DNA of 64,000 nt from Lineus longissimus (Eukaryota > Nemertea > Pilidiophora > Heteronemertea > Lineidae): assembly GCF_910592395.1 (NCBI RefSeq), contig NC_088310.1, positions 10,423,501 to 10,487,500 of the forward strand. The letters are read 5' to 3'. A program made the position numbers and the translations under genes. The notes under the pieces are model-generated. The model had not been told where the DNA came from. It searched no databases and worked only from the letters and a program-made list of their open reading frames with translations. Shown here one piece after another: positions 33,596-43,400 of this stretch. How positions within the stretch are numbered: the first letter of the stretch is position 1; every line of letters begins with the position of its first letter.

Positions 33596-36500
33596 ATGCA
33601 ACGACTCCCATTAATGCTATTCGGCATTTTGGTACACCTGGTAATCAGCCAAGTGTCGGCGGCAGGTATGTCATCAGTTCGTAAAGCGACTCGCAGACGC
33701 ATAGTTTGCATGCAATATATCAATCGCTTGTCTGCAAGAGTCATTGCCAGAGTCAGTCGTCGGGACCTGCGATAAATGTAAAACCCAGGGATGACCGATT
33801 TGATGAGTGTGGTCTGATAATGATCGTTATAATAAAAAAAGACCCGGTGTAATATATGTGAGTGTTTCTGTTTTTGAGTGTTTCCTCTCATTGTTTGGGA
33901 ACGCTCAAAAATAGATTGACAAGTTTTTCTGTGTATCCCCCCTATTGAAAAGTCGTGGTCTCTCTAGCTGCCTATTGTTTGGAAACACTGACACATGGGG
34001 AACAACCACAGATGTTACACCGGCTTGACCTCTGCAGTCCAAAAGAGGCCTGTGTATTTCTTCTGGAATAGTGATTTGAAATGCCGAAGACTTTAAAATG
34101 AAAGTTATTCTAGGGTTCTATGGGTAGGGAAAATATCAGGTGATCTAAAAAGAAAAACTCATATAAAATTAAACTCCCGCTTTTTAAAGTACAATAAAAA
34201 TGCAATAAAAATGAAATTATTGAAAATTTGCACTCTTGTGGCCACTGATATTATCAAAGACAGATTACTTCAAAAAACCCACAGCTTAAAAATCAGAAAT
34301 ATACCCTTTCTTTCGGCAGCTGTAGATCAGGCACCCGTCGACCGATTCAGACGATTCTTGTACCACTGATTATGAGCTGCATTTGCTCTAAACTAGATAA
34401 TCCCTCGTGCAAGCATGAATCATTTCGACCTACTGTGAGATGTGAGAGCCCCCTGTTGGCGGCTTTGTGTAACTTTACCTTGCATCCCTATATTGTCCCT
34501 TTGAACAATAGTTCCATCAGTTCATGCATGGAAGAAGAGGCTTTGGGTGGTATCGCAGCAGGATGGTGAACCAATTCATCACTAAATGCAATTTGCATAG
34601 GTGACTACACGCAACGATTTTGACGGGCATTTCTTTTAGGCCGGGTCTATTTGGCAAGCCGCTCGCCGAACAGGCATCTTTTTTTGTTCTGTTTGGAGAG
34701 CCGCTTGCCAAACAGCACTAAAAAGCCACCCTGTTCGGCCAGCCGGGCTTGCCAAACAGGTAAAAAATCTACCCTGTTTGGCGAGCTGGAGACTTTATAC
34801 TTTAATATTAATGAGTTCGGCTCTCCATTCAGGACAAGAAAAAGTCGCTGTTTGGTAAGCCGGGCTTGCCAAGTAGTCACTTCCTATCTTTTATTTGACA
34901 TTACATGTACTTAAACATTAAGGGGAATATGAAAATAAAGTAGGAAAAGTTCATGCATGGAAGAAGAGGCTTTGGGTGGTATCGCAGCAGGATGGTGGGC
35001 CAATTCATCACTAAATGCAATTTGCATAGGTGACTACCCGCAACGATTTTGACGGGCATTTCTTTTATTTGACATTACATGTACTTAAACATTAAGGAGA
35101 ATATCAAAATGAAGTAGGAAGAAATATAGATTAGGAAATGCATGCATTTTCATCAGGATAGACACAGATCCTTTTGAGATTCTGGAAAAACATTTGGTCT
35201 TTAGCGAGCATATTTGACACAACATTTTGATTTTGGAGTATATCTAAAAGTATATAAATGTGTTACTTAAAATTCAGAATTACGTAAAAAACAATTAGGA
35301 CCTGTCGTCCAGTAATTAACATATAATACACTGGATATCTTGGTAGCCATAGTTGTTAACAACCCTGAACGTTCGGTGCCTTTTTTGACCAGCCGATATA
35401 TGCTGCTGCTAATTTTGCCGATGTACCGTGAAACGATATCATACCAACGGTGCCTTCGTTCGTTTAACCTTAATACTCCTGCGTTTTGTCTCTCGCTCAT
35501 AAATGAAGAGTAATTCGAGATATGGGCTTACGTGACGTACAGTAGTGTCTGGGGACCGAGGAGGTAGTTGATAAAGCTTGGAATCGATGAAACCTTGGAA
35601 CCAGTGATAAACCTTGGAATAGTCAGTACTAAACCGTAGAATCACTGTGCAAGTACCGTGTGAAATCGGGTGCGTTCCTTCCACGATTTATACCCTTCCA
35701 ACTGCCAATCTCGTCCCAGCTGACTTTATTGATAGCAATTTGCCAGTAGTTCCAGAAACCACCTTTTTGTGGTGGATGACGTCATCATGGAATGCATTTA
35801 AAATGCGTTGTTTTCGTTAAAATATGAACTTATATTCATGACGGGCCGCAATTGCAAATATCTAATGATTTCTTTTCAATGAAAGCAAAAGAAAGGTTTT
35901 GTGATTGTTTTGTATTCCATATACTAAAATAAAACGTTTTTATTAGAAGAATCATTTTGTATATAATGCTCTGATTAAGCTTGGTAGATAGGACAAACAT
36001 GCACACGGGAATCACTAAAAAATGTGTCCGCTTATGTAGTGGTGGCATCATTCCTACTAGCCCAGGCTAGAGGGAAATTCCCTTTAGCTCAGTCGGTAGA
36101 GTGTTGGCCTTATAAGCAAGAGGTCCCGGGTTCAATCCCCGGTTGGACCTTGATGTTTTTCCTCTGTTACATTTGGCGCCCAACGTGGGGCAAGGGTACT
36201 AATAATTTGTTTAGATGCGGGTGTGTCTTTGGATAATGAATTAACCCTTTGTATCACGGAAGAACCCGGTTGTGAGGACACAACTTTCCCAAACGGGGGA
36301 GTATGTAGTGGTGGCATCATTCCTACTAGCCCAGGCTAGAGGGAAATTCCCTTTAGCTCAGTCGGTAGAGTGTTGGCCTTATAAGCAAGAGGTCCCGGGT
36401 TCAATCCCCGGTTGGACCTTGATGTTTTTCCTCTGTTACACTTAGAACTGGTGACATCAGGGAAAGATATCTATATCCCTCGATGTGTACATGAAGATGT

Positions 36501-37380
36501 GCAAAATCGCTCACAGCGAAGGAATTTGTTCACATTTTTCATCTCCAAACCCGGCTAAAACCTTCGGTAATAAATCTGCATCTACGTTTCTTGTCATGTT
36601 AAGATGATGTACGGATAAATGCCAGCCGGTACTGCATGATGTAGTCAATCTTCTCTGTATCACCCTGTATGATCACACCGCTCCGTAGTGGAAATAGGCC
36701 CCGTGTGTTGGCGTAGTAAGCGGAGCGCTGATTGGTCCATATAATGGGTGTGTGGTGGGCGTTACGTGTCGTGCATGCCCATATTTGGGAGATCAGTAAT
36801 GTACACTTGAGGCGAGGTATGACTGGGTTGTTCTAAAATATAGATTGTTGAATCGGATATGCGACTGATTTCTAAACTACCGTCAAATTCCGATCTGATC
36901 ATGAAAAAATAATCTCCAAATATTGATTCGTAACCACCTTAGGTTCCAATCGCATTATTTCATGTTTTTATGCATTTTTAGGACTGATTCCAAGGTTTAT
37001 CACTGGTTCCAAGGTTTCACTGATTCCAAGCTTTATCAACTACCGACCGAGGATTCAATTATGCGCTTTTGTTTATAAGGTAAAGATGCGCGTGTGCAGG
37101 TGCGTGTGCATGACTGCAACTCCGGGACAAACGAGAAGTTAACAGAGTTCTCCTACAGATGGTGCATCGGGTTTGCATTCACGTGCATTAGTGTCGACTT
37201 AGCATTCTCTCAATACACTTCTCTTTTAATGCGTCCTTTTTTGATACATACATTCCAGAACTAGAAGACGATGAAATAGATCATGCTTTCGAAGCATTCG
37301 TGAAATGGCGCACCAACAACCGTGGCTTCTGGGCTGAACCACGTAAACCGGACTTCAGTCTCTTGAAGAAGTGGAGATAG
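33596..37380 (+). CDS. Two-exon gene for a 63-residue secreted peptide
   Basis: Exon 1 (33596-33665) encodes a signal peptide of 23 residues (MQRLPLMLFGILVHLVISQV then SAA) and ends GCA G|GTATGT in phase 1. Exon 2 (37259-37380) follows acceptor acatacattccag and reads from phase 1: acidic start ELEDDEIDHAFEAFVKW, then RTNNRGFWAEPRK, and ends LLKKWR with TAG. AATAAA lies 70 bases after the stop. The mature part is about 40 residues, has no cysteine and contains a KK dibasic pair near the C-terminus, so a neuropeptide-like or antimicrobial-like product is conceivable. I do not recognise it. An acceptor (ctctgatttcag) just before the ATG suggests an upstream 5' UTR exon. Further phase-1 exons inside the 3.6-kb intron cannot be excluded. 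Confidence 0.6.
34255..34395. repeat. Dispersed repeat shared with 18605-18720
   Basis: Direct copy in the same orientation, about 110 bp. Confidence 0.65.
34425..34506 (-). mobile_element. Partial MITE of the ACTATAGGCAG family
   Basis: Contains AAGCATGAATCATTTCGACC and the right-end block TAACTTTACCTTGCATCCCT then ATATTGTCCCTTTGAA. Only one end is present. Confidence 0.5.
34518..35120 (+). repeat. Tandem duplication, unit about 174 bp, first unit interrupted
   Basis: AGTTCATGCATGGAAGAAGA through AAAATAAAGTAGGAA or a variant occurs twice. The first unit carries the hairpin element at 34639-34886; the second (from about 34948) is uninterrupted. Confidence 0.8.
34639..34886. mobile_element. 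248-bp hairpin-array element with 7-bp TSD
   Basis: TCTTTTA flanks both ends (34632-34638, 34887-34893) and occurs once in the uninterrupted second unit. The interior is four to five palindromic units built on CTGTTTGGCAAGCC and GGCTTGCCAAACAG. No coding potential. Confidence 0.65.
36035..36171 (+). repeat. TRIM left LTR
   Basis: Starts TGTAGTGGTGGC and ends CTCTGTTACA. It contains the hairpin CTAGCC-CA-GGCTAG, a near-palindrome AGGGAAATTCCCT, the tRNA-like module and a T5 run. Identical to the right copy over all 137 bases. Confidence 0.9.
36074..36160 (+). ncRNA. tRNA-like Pol III unit in left TRIM LTR
   Basis: A box TAGCTCAGTCGG fits TRGYNNARNNG. B box GGTTCAATCCC fits GGTTCRANYCC. A TTTTT terminator follows about 20 bases after the B box. 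The T arm is perfect (CCGGG/CCCGG). The anticodon region CTTATAA reads UAU, but the anticodon stem has a mismatch and the acceptor stem does not pair, so this is a tRNA-derived promoter, not a working tRNA gene. Confidence 0.75.
36174..36191 (+). promoter_or_regulatory. Primer-binding site, tRNA-Lys(1,2)
   Basis: TGGCGCCCAACGTGGGGC is the exact complement of the last 18 bases of animal tRNA-Lys(1,2) including CCA, as in several vertebrate retroviruses. It lies two bases after the left LTR. Confidence 0.9.
36304..36440 (+). repeat. TRIM right LTR
   Basis: Same 137-bp sequence as the left LTR, without a single difference. Followed by CTTA, the target duplication. Confidence 0.9.
36343..36429 (+). 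ncRNA. tRNA-like Pol III unit in right TRIM LTR
   Basis: Identical copy of the module in the left LTR, with the same boxes and T5 terminator. Confidence 0.7.
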
Positions 37381-37449
37381 CGGCTGATTGGTGCTTCATG
37401 TAGCCTCCATCACGTCTCACGGATGCGCCACGGTACATGTAGAACAAGA

Positions 37450-37455
37450 AATAAA
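37450..37455 (+). promoter_or_regulatory. Poly(A) signal AATAAA of the secreted-peptide gene
   Basis: Canonical AATAAA 70 bases past the TAG stop at 37378-37380, supporting exon 2 as the terminal exon. Confidence 0.5.
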
Positions 37456-37622
37456 GCATTGTAACAAGACAGCTATTGTTTTGATTATTTATTATTCCTT
37501 CTATGATACTAATGATCAAGTCCATGAGCAATTGAATGTTATGTGGAGGCCTGATCATTGGCCTTTTCATAGGAGACTAAAGGATTCTGAATGTCACAAA
37601 AATGTTTCTCTCTCTAACTTAC

Positions 37623-37744
37623 CGGTTATTTTGTCAAATTGGCCTTGAACAGGGAAGGGTAGAAAAGCGCCATAGAAGAACTCAATATCAATTATTGTTT
37701 CTGTATTATTTGCTATCTTCGCCGCCAGACCGTCGAAGACCCAA
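37623..37744 (-). CDS. Orphan internal exon, unknown protein
   Basis: A strong acceptor (catgtttcaattgcag) and strong donor (ACCG|GTAAGT) bound 122 bases open in one frame: WVFDGLAAKIANNTETIIDI continuing EFFYGAFLPFPVQGQFDKIT. Phase 2 in, phase 1 out. A possible first exon upstream (minus, about 38123-38040) starts ATGGCCGCAACAAATATAAC and could join through a weak donor. I do not recognise the family. The exon is antisense to the 3' flank of the secreted-peptide gene. Confidence 0.5.
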
Positions 37745-38189
37745 CTGCAATTGAAACATGATCGACACAAATTAACAGTTTTCAGCAAGTTCATTGATGA
37801 GGCAAAATATAAACGCGCTCGATGTCCTTGACATTTTGATTATATTTGGCTGTCGTGAAAAAGCACGAGAAAAAAGGCACGACCCCATAAATACATCGTA
37901 ACGACAACCGCCACTGCCAGACTGCGTTCATTGAAACAGATGCAGAAATGTGTCTGTTGCATCGACTTCCGATTGATAAAATCCGAAGGTTTCCTGTTAC
38001 AACAAGAATGACCGAGGGATAGGAGTAGTAAAATGTACACTTGCCTGTGTTTTTTATTATTGCATGGCAAATGTTTGTGCTACATCGGGTTAGTTTCGAC
38101 AGAGTTATATTTGTTGCGGCCATGTTGGACTCGTCCTCATGCACTAATGAATGCCATACTTCTTTGCAGCAGCTTTGTAAGTAATTATA

Positions 38190-38216
38190 AGGTAAAATGG
38201 GGGTAATTGTAGCCCC
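38190..38216 (+). repeat. Left TIR of the 2.2-kb element
   Basis: 27 bp beginning AGGTAAAAT directly after TATA. Confidence 0.65.
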
Positions 38217-40386
38217 TTTTTACCTATAATTTTTGTTACCAGGTAGATTCACTAAAACCGGCCTGCACCTTGTAGTGGCACTTCTTCCAATTGTACAGCC
38301 TGCAATTAAAGACACTTGATCTTAAACAATGCGTCTGAGAGACAATACAAGACTCGTGGTCAGGGGCTTCAAATACCCCGTTGCCTTGGGGAATTTGTAG
38401 CCCCTGACTAAAATTTAAAATTACATGTTTTTTATGTATGAGAACACTTTTTTCACAGGTTTATGGTCTTTATTGGTAATAAAGCTTTCAATATTATTCC
38501 AATCAAGGTTGCCGACGAGATTTTGCTGGTATCAAACGATATTTATTGAACACATTAAGTGGTGGTCGATGCAATCTCTTACCAACAATTTAAACAATAT
38601 CGTCACAAATCAGACTGATTTTAGAATGTTGTAAAAACACAACGTTCTATCTATCACCTCTGTTGTACATTACATCTTGTGTCAGACAACAGCTTGTGAT
38701 ATTCTGAATTGACTGACGGTCTTGTCATGCGCCATTAAAAACTTTAATTTCAGTTATGGACCATGTATCAACACCATCTATAGCTGGCACCACTTAATGA
38801 TAATGTAATGTGCCATGAGAAATACTGCTATCTAGTCAATGGAATTGCTTTAACTAGAGACACCAGTAACTTTGAAAATATTAACATTATTTCGAAATAA
38901 TTTTAGAGGAATTAGTATGAAACATCAAATGTATCATTGTTGGCACATAACGGGTTAACATTGTATCTACATTGGATAGACTAGCATGATACCCGTGGCG
39001 CGGGTTGTTTTAGGGTTTTGGCTTACTGTGGGGTTGGGGCAATTTGGGTGAAATGAAATGATATGTTCGGGGGGGGGGGGGGGGTTGTGATGTTGTCTAA
39101 ACTCCACCACTCTTCAAATTGGTCTCGAGTTATTTTGACGAACTATTTCGCGAATGGTGAAGAGGCAATGGCGTGAAGTTACGAACTTAGTACAACAAAT
39201 GCTGCGAGCATAGTGGGTGGCAGCACCAGACGGAGGAAGTAGTTCGCCTAGGGTTTTTTCGACACCCTCCACACGGAATCCACTCGTTCCGGAACACTCA
39301 CTTACTTGTTAATCTGCAGTGGTTAGCCGGTTTTTTGCAGTAAAAAAAATTTAATCGGGAGTTTATATCATATTTTATATTTGCCCCGGGTATTCATATA
39401 GGGAGCTGTGCGCTACTTTGCGCCCAGTGCTTGGGTCGGGTGAGGCGGTTTGTTATTATGTGACGTGTGTCACGTGATGAATTCCAACACGGTACTTCAA
39501 AAAATTAAGAGCGATTATCAATGTAAGGTGAAAGAGTACGACCAAAATAAAGGGGGAAAATTGCGGAGATGGATGAGTGTTTTAAACATATAGTGGCCCC
39601 AATATACTTTCCCGGCTTATTTTCGTATAATCCCACACTTTTGATTTAATAGATGGCTCATATGCAAATTTAGAACTGCTGAAATGGCCCCTTATGTTGA
39701 TGAGTATGCCCATATATAGAAAGAACAAAAAATGCTATTTCTCCAAGATCGCTGCAAAGTTTACCCATTTAACCCGGCGAGGACCATCTCCATATCAACC
39801 ACGACTTTCAGGAAAAGTTTCGAGCTCATCCGATCTGAACTGACGGAGGAGATGTATGACAAACTATTTCAGCTCTACGTCCATTATAGTAGTGATTTAT
39901 GATCAAATAATATAATTCGGGTAAAAGAATTAAAAATCTTGCATTTTCATGATTTATGACATGATATATCGAGCTATTTATAGGGGCTACAAATACCCCG
40001 AACCAACGGGCTACAAATACCCTGAGGGTACCTTGGTCAGAAAAGTGTTTCTGAAGAATTTACTTTTAAAAATGACATCAAATGCCGCATACAACATTCT
40101 CTACACTCAATACTGATCACCTGAACCAAGTTTCATATATATCAATGCTCTGCAAGTATGGAAAATGTGGACCTGTAAAAAGTTTGATCCCGACTTTTTT
40201 GTGCATGTGTCTGGTTTGTTTTCTTCTTATAGCCAAAGCTCTTACATAACATGTTGCATAATCCAAAACTATTGATGTTGTGATACTCAAGAGTCACCTC
40301 TTTCATATCCATGCTTTGGTTGGCTGAATAGTTCCGCGGTTACCACAATATGAATCAAAAACATTATCAGGGGCTACAATTTGATC

Positions 40387-40412
40387 GGGGTTACAAATAC
40401 CCTATTTTACCT
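40387..40412 (-). repeat. Right TIR of the 2.2-kb element
   Basis: 26 bp, inverted match to the left end with a few changes, ending ATTTTACCT next to TATA. Confidence 0.65.
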
Positions 40413-40414
40413 TA

Positions 40415-43400
40415 TATATATATTTATTTATTCCTCCTATGCAGAAGAAGATATACAAAATAGTATACAATAAATTTAACAGAGTGTATGAGAAGTGAGT
40501 GCATTATTTACAGGTAATTTGGTAATTAATTGAGTGAGCTGGTTAATACCAGCACTCCGCTGCAATTGGCAGCAATGACATGTTGTCTACTAGGTCGCAG
40601 CCAGGTATTTGCTTACCTAGCAATGTCTCTGTTAGATCATAGTCATTCATGTTCCACAGTGCCGCGGACACCTCTACAGAGCATTCGTCTACGGCTCTTT
40701 CCCAGAATAGGTCTCGCTTTACCGCGAGACCCGAGCACTCGCAGAAGAGATGTCGTGGTGTGTCCGTGTATGCGCTTTTACAATGTGAGCAATATATAGG
40801 CTCTTGCAATATGACAAATGTATTCAGCTTTGCAAGAAAAGCATATCTATGTTTACTCCTCGGGTCCTTTTGGGCGGACAGCCAGAGGAGGGACGGAAAG
40901 TCCAACGTTTTCTCAATGTTCAGAATTCTGGTTAGTTCGCAGTCCTTGTTACACGCGGACACGAAGTTAACATTTTCATGAGTCTCTATGGCTAATCGTA
41001 CAGTCGATTTCCAGACGGATTTGTGAGAGAAAAGAGCTGGGTCCGTGGCGGCTAGTTCTAAGTAATCCGATAGATGATATTTATATAATGTGTCCCTGAG
41101 CAAGGGAACATAGCCAATGCACTCCTTACTGCGGGTAGTTCTGTCCTGCATGGATAGGTACCTGAGTCTGAATACCGTCCACGGGAGTTCGCATGGCGCT
41201 TTACTTAAGGCTACAAGTTGACCAAGGAACTGGAGACGTCTAGCGTCCACTGAAGATTGAATACAATGGCTCCCGATCATTGCTTGAGCCACTAAAGTCC
41301 TAGTCATTCTCGGAAATCCTTGCATCCTTTTCAAGCAAAAGCGGTGTGCCCTTTCGAGGATCATCGTTTCGCGCGCAGACAGATTGTCCCAAATTTCACT
41401 ACCGTAGAGCGCTCGGGGGAGGCATACGGTGCAGTAGAGTTTGAAAGACGAGGCTGGATTAAAACCAGAAGGTTGAATCCCCGGACCTAGGATGCACATT
41501 AACGTATTTTTCAGCTTCTGGGCGGCGGCTATTACTTGCCTCAATGGCTTGGAGTGCTTATCCTGGGATACCCCAAGGTGCACACAAACATCTGTTTCCC
41601 TGACGGGTTTGTTACCCAAGTGCCAATTGCGGAGTGGCTTCGCTCGTTCCCACTGTCTCACGCTTTCACCGAATACTATTATCAGGCACTTTTGTCCATT
41701 GTAGTCGTATCTCCACTTAATTGCATACTGGTCACAGCACCCCATCATGCCGTCTAATCCAAACTTTGAGAGCGATACCAGGGTGAGATCGTCCGCGTGG
41801 CAAGGCGATCCACAGTTCACGTCTTCGATTTTAGCACCGACATCTAACTGATCTAGGTTGTCAAGAAGTTCGTTGATGTAGAGTAGGTACAACCAGGTTG
41901 AGAGTACACCACCTTGTCTGACAGACTGTTTTAGCGCAAACCACGGGGACATAGTATTACTGACAATCACGCAACTTTCAGCATCCACATAGCAGTTTTT
42001 GGTCAAGCGCCAAAGCTTGCCTTGCACCCCAAAATTAAAAAGCTTGTAGAAGAGCCCGTTATGCCAGACGGTATCGAAGGCTTTGGATGTATCCAAGAAG
42101 CACTCGTACACTTTCGAGTTCCTTTCGAGATTGTGACGGATTGTTTCCTGGAGCACGAAGGCAGTGGATACACAACTGCGCTTCTTTTGGTAGGCACTTT
42201 GCTGGCGATTAGGGAAAACTATATTGTTGTCTTGCGTCCATCGATTCAGTTTCTCTAGCATCAGTTTTTCTAACAGTTTGTACAGAACAGGTAGCAACGT
42301 TATCGGACGATAACTCCCTGGTTCGGCCCGATCCTTTCCCCCACCCTTATGTATAGTGTGGATAACTCCTTTCTTGGCACTGGCCGGTACATGCTCAGAT
42401 GTCAGTATCACGTTAAGGAGATTTGTGAGCGTTGTATGGAGGATGCGACCTCCATATTTGATGTGTTCGTTCGTAAGGGAATCGTGACCTCCTGCTTTCC
42501 CACACTTAAGTCCACGAATCGCGCGCGTAACTTCCTCAAAAGAGAAAGGGTGGTCGAGGCCGTCTATATGTATCTGCTTTGACCTTTCGTCCATGTCTTG
42601 CACTGACCTGTCTACGTCACACCTAAACGTTTCATCATATCTCAGGTCGCATTTCGGAGAATAAAGCTCTTCAAAATATGCGGCCCACTTATTCGCGATG
42701 TCCGAAGTGTCATAACACATTTCCCCTTTGAAGCGCATAGGGGGAGGGGGCCTGTTTGGCGTAAGTTTACGGCTTTTTAGCAGTCTCCAGAATTTGTCCT
42801 GGTCTACCTCGGCAAGCTCGTCCAGTTCTGCATAGAAATTCGCCTCCAAGTCGGCATTCTGCTTTCGCAGAGCCGCTCTGAAAGCCCGTTTGGCCTCTTT
42901 GTACAGTTTGAATTCCTCCGAGTCCGCGGATCTGGGTTTGTCTGCTTGCACCCACAGGTGGCGTGCCTGTTTCATTTGCTGATAGATAGGCTTGAGTTTT
43001 TCATTCCAGTTCGGTCTGCACTTCTTACGCGAATTCCTCCGTTTGGGAATGGAGAGATCAGCTGCGGTCCCACCACCCTTGATGCTTTTGCGTTTGATTG
43101 GTTCGGAAGTCGGACAATCGTCTGGCCGGACTGCTTTAGCCTTATCGGACAGCCATGATCTAAACAGATCTATCTGCACAGTGTTCTCTCCTGTCAGCTC
43201 GAGTAATCTTTCGACGTACGAGTCTTTAGGGAGGTTTGAGAGTTCTCCTTGAAAGTGGCCGTACCAGGCCTGATCAGCGGGTATATCGCCACTTTCGCCA
43301 TTGTCGGACCACATGGATGCCTGTGAGGAAACCGAAGGAGAATTTAACTCCTTTGAAAGTCCTTCTGGCGTGAGATCTGCGTTGCTCTCAAAACTCATTG

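Larger units (their letters stand above)
36035..36440 (+). mobile_element. TRIM retrotransposon with tRNA-like module in its LTRs
   Basis: Two identical 137-bp LTRs (36035-36171 and 36304-36440, TG...CA) flank a 132-bp non-coding interior. Two bases after the left LTR lies an 18-nt primer-binding site matching the 3' end of tRNA-Lys(1,2). The interior ends with a purine tract (AAACGGGGGAG) next to the right LTR. The 4-bp sequence CTTA is duplicated at both outer edges (36031-36034 and 36441-36444). Each LTR contains a tRNA-like Pol III unit. Length, structure and lack of coding capacity define a TRIM, which would depend on proteins from an autonomous LTR element. LTR identity implies recent insertion. 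It sits in the intron of the secreted-peptide gene. Confidence 0.9.
35563..37044. repeat. Inverted repeat pair enclosing the TRIM
   Basis: 35563-35625 and 36981-37044 are near-perfect reverse complements (GGTAGTTGATAAAGCTTGGA, GAAACCTTGGAACCAGTGAT). The distance between arms is about 1.35 kb, including the later TRIM insertion. Confidence 0.75.
38190..40412. mobile_element. 2.2-kb DNA transposon, non-autonomous, 26-27-bp TIRs
   Basis: The left end AGGTAAAATGGGGGTAATTG (then TAGCCCC) and the right end, reverse-complemented AGGTAAAATAGGGTATTTGT (then AACCCC), are imperfect inverted repeats. TATA flanks both sides (38186-38189, 40413-40416), so the target duplication is TA or TATA. The motif GGGCTACAAATACCC or a variant recurs near 38366, 38390, 39986, 40007 and 40371. 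No transposase was recognised inside. The superfamily is undecided. Confidence 0.65.

Noticed and set aside
33271-33891. 206-codon minus-strand frame
   Set aside because: Overlaps the signal-peptide exon antisense, has no recognisable domain and no splice or poly(A) support.
36074-36150. Two identical tRNA genes in tandem
   Set aside because: The acceptor stem cannot pair and the anticodon stem has a mismatch. Both copies sit at the same place in identical TG...CA repeats with a primer-binding site between, so they are LTR components.
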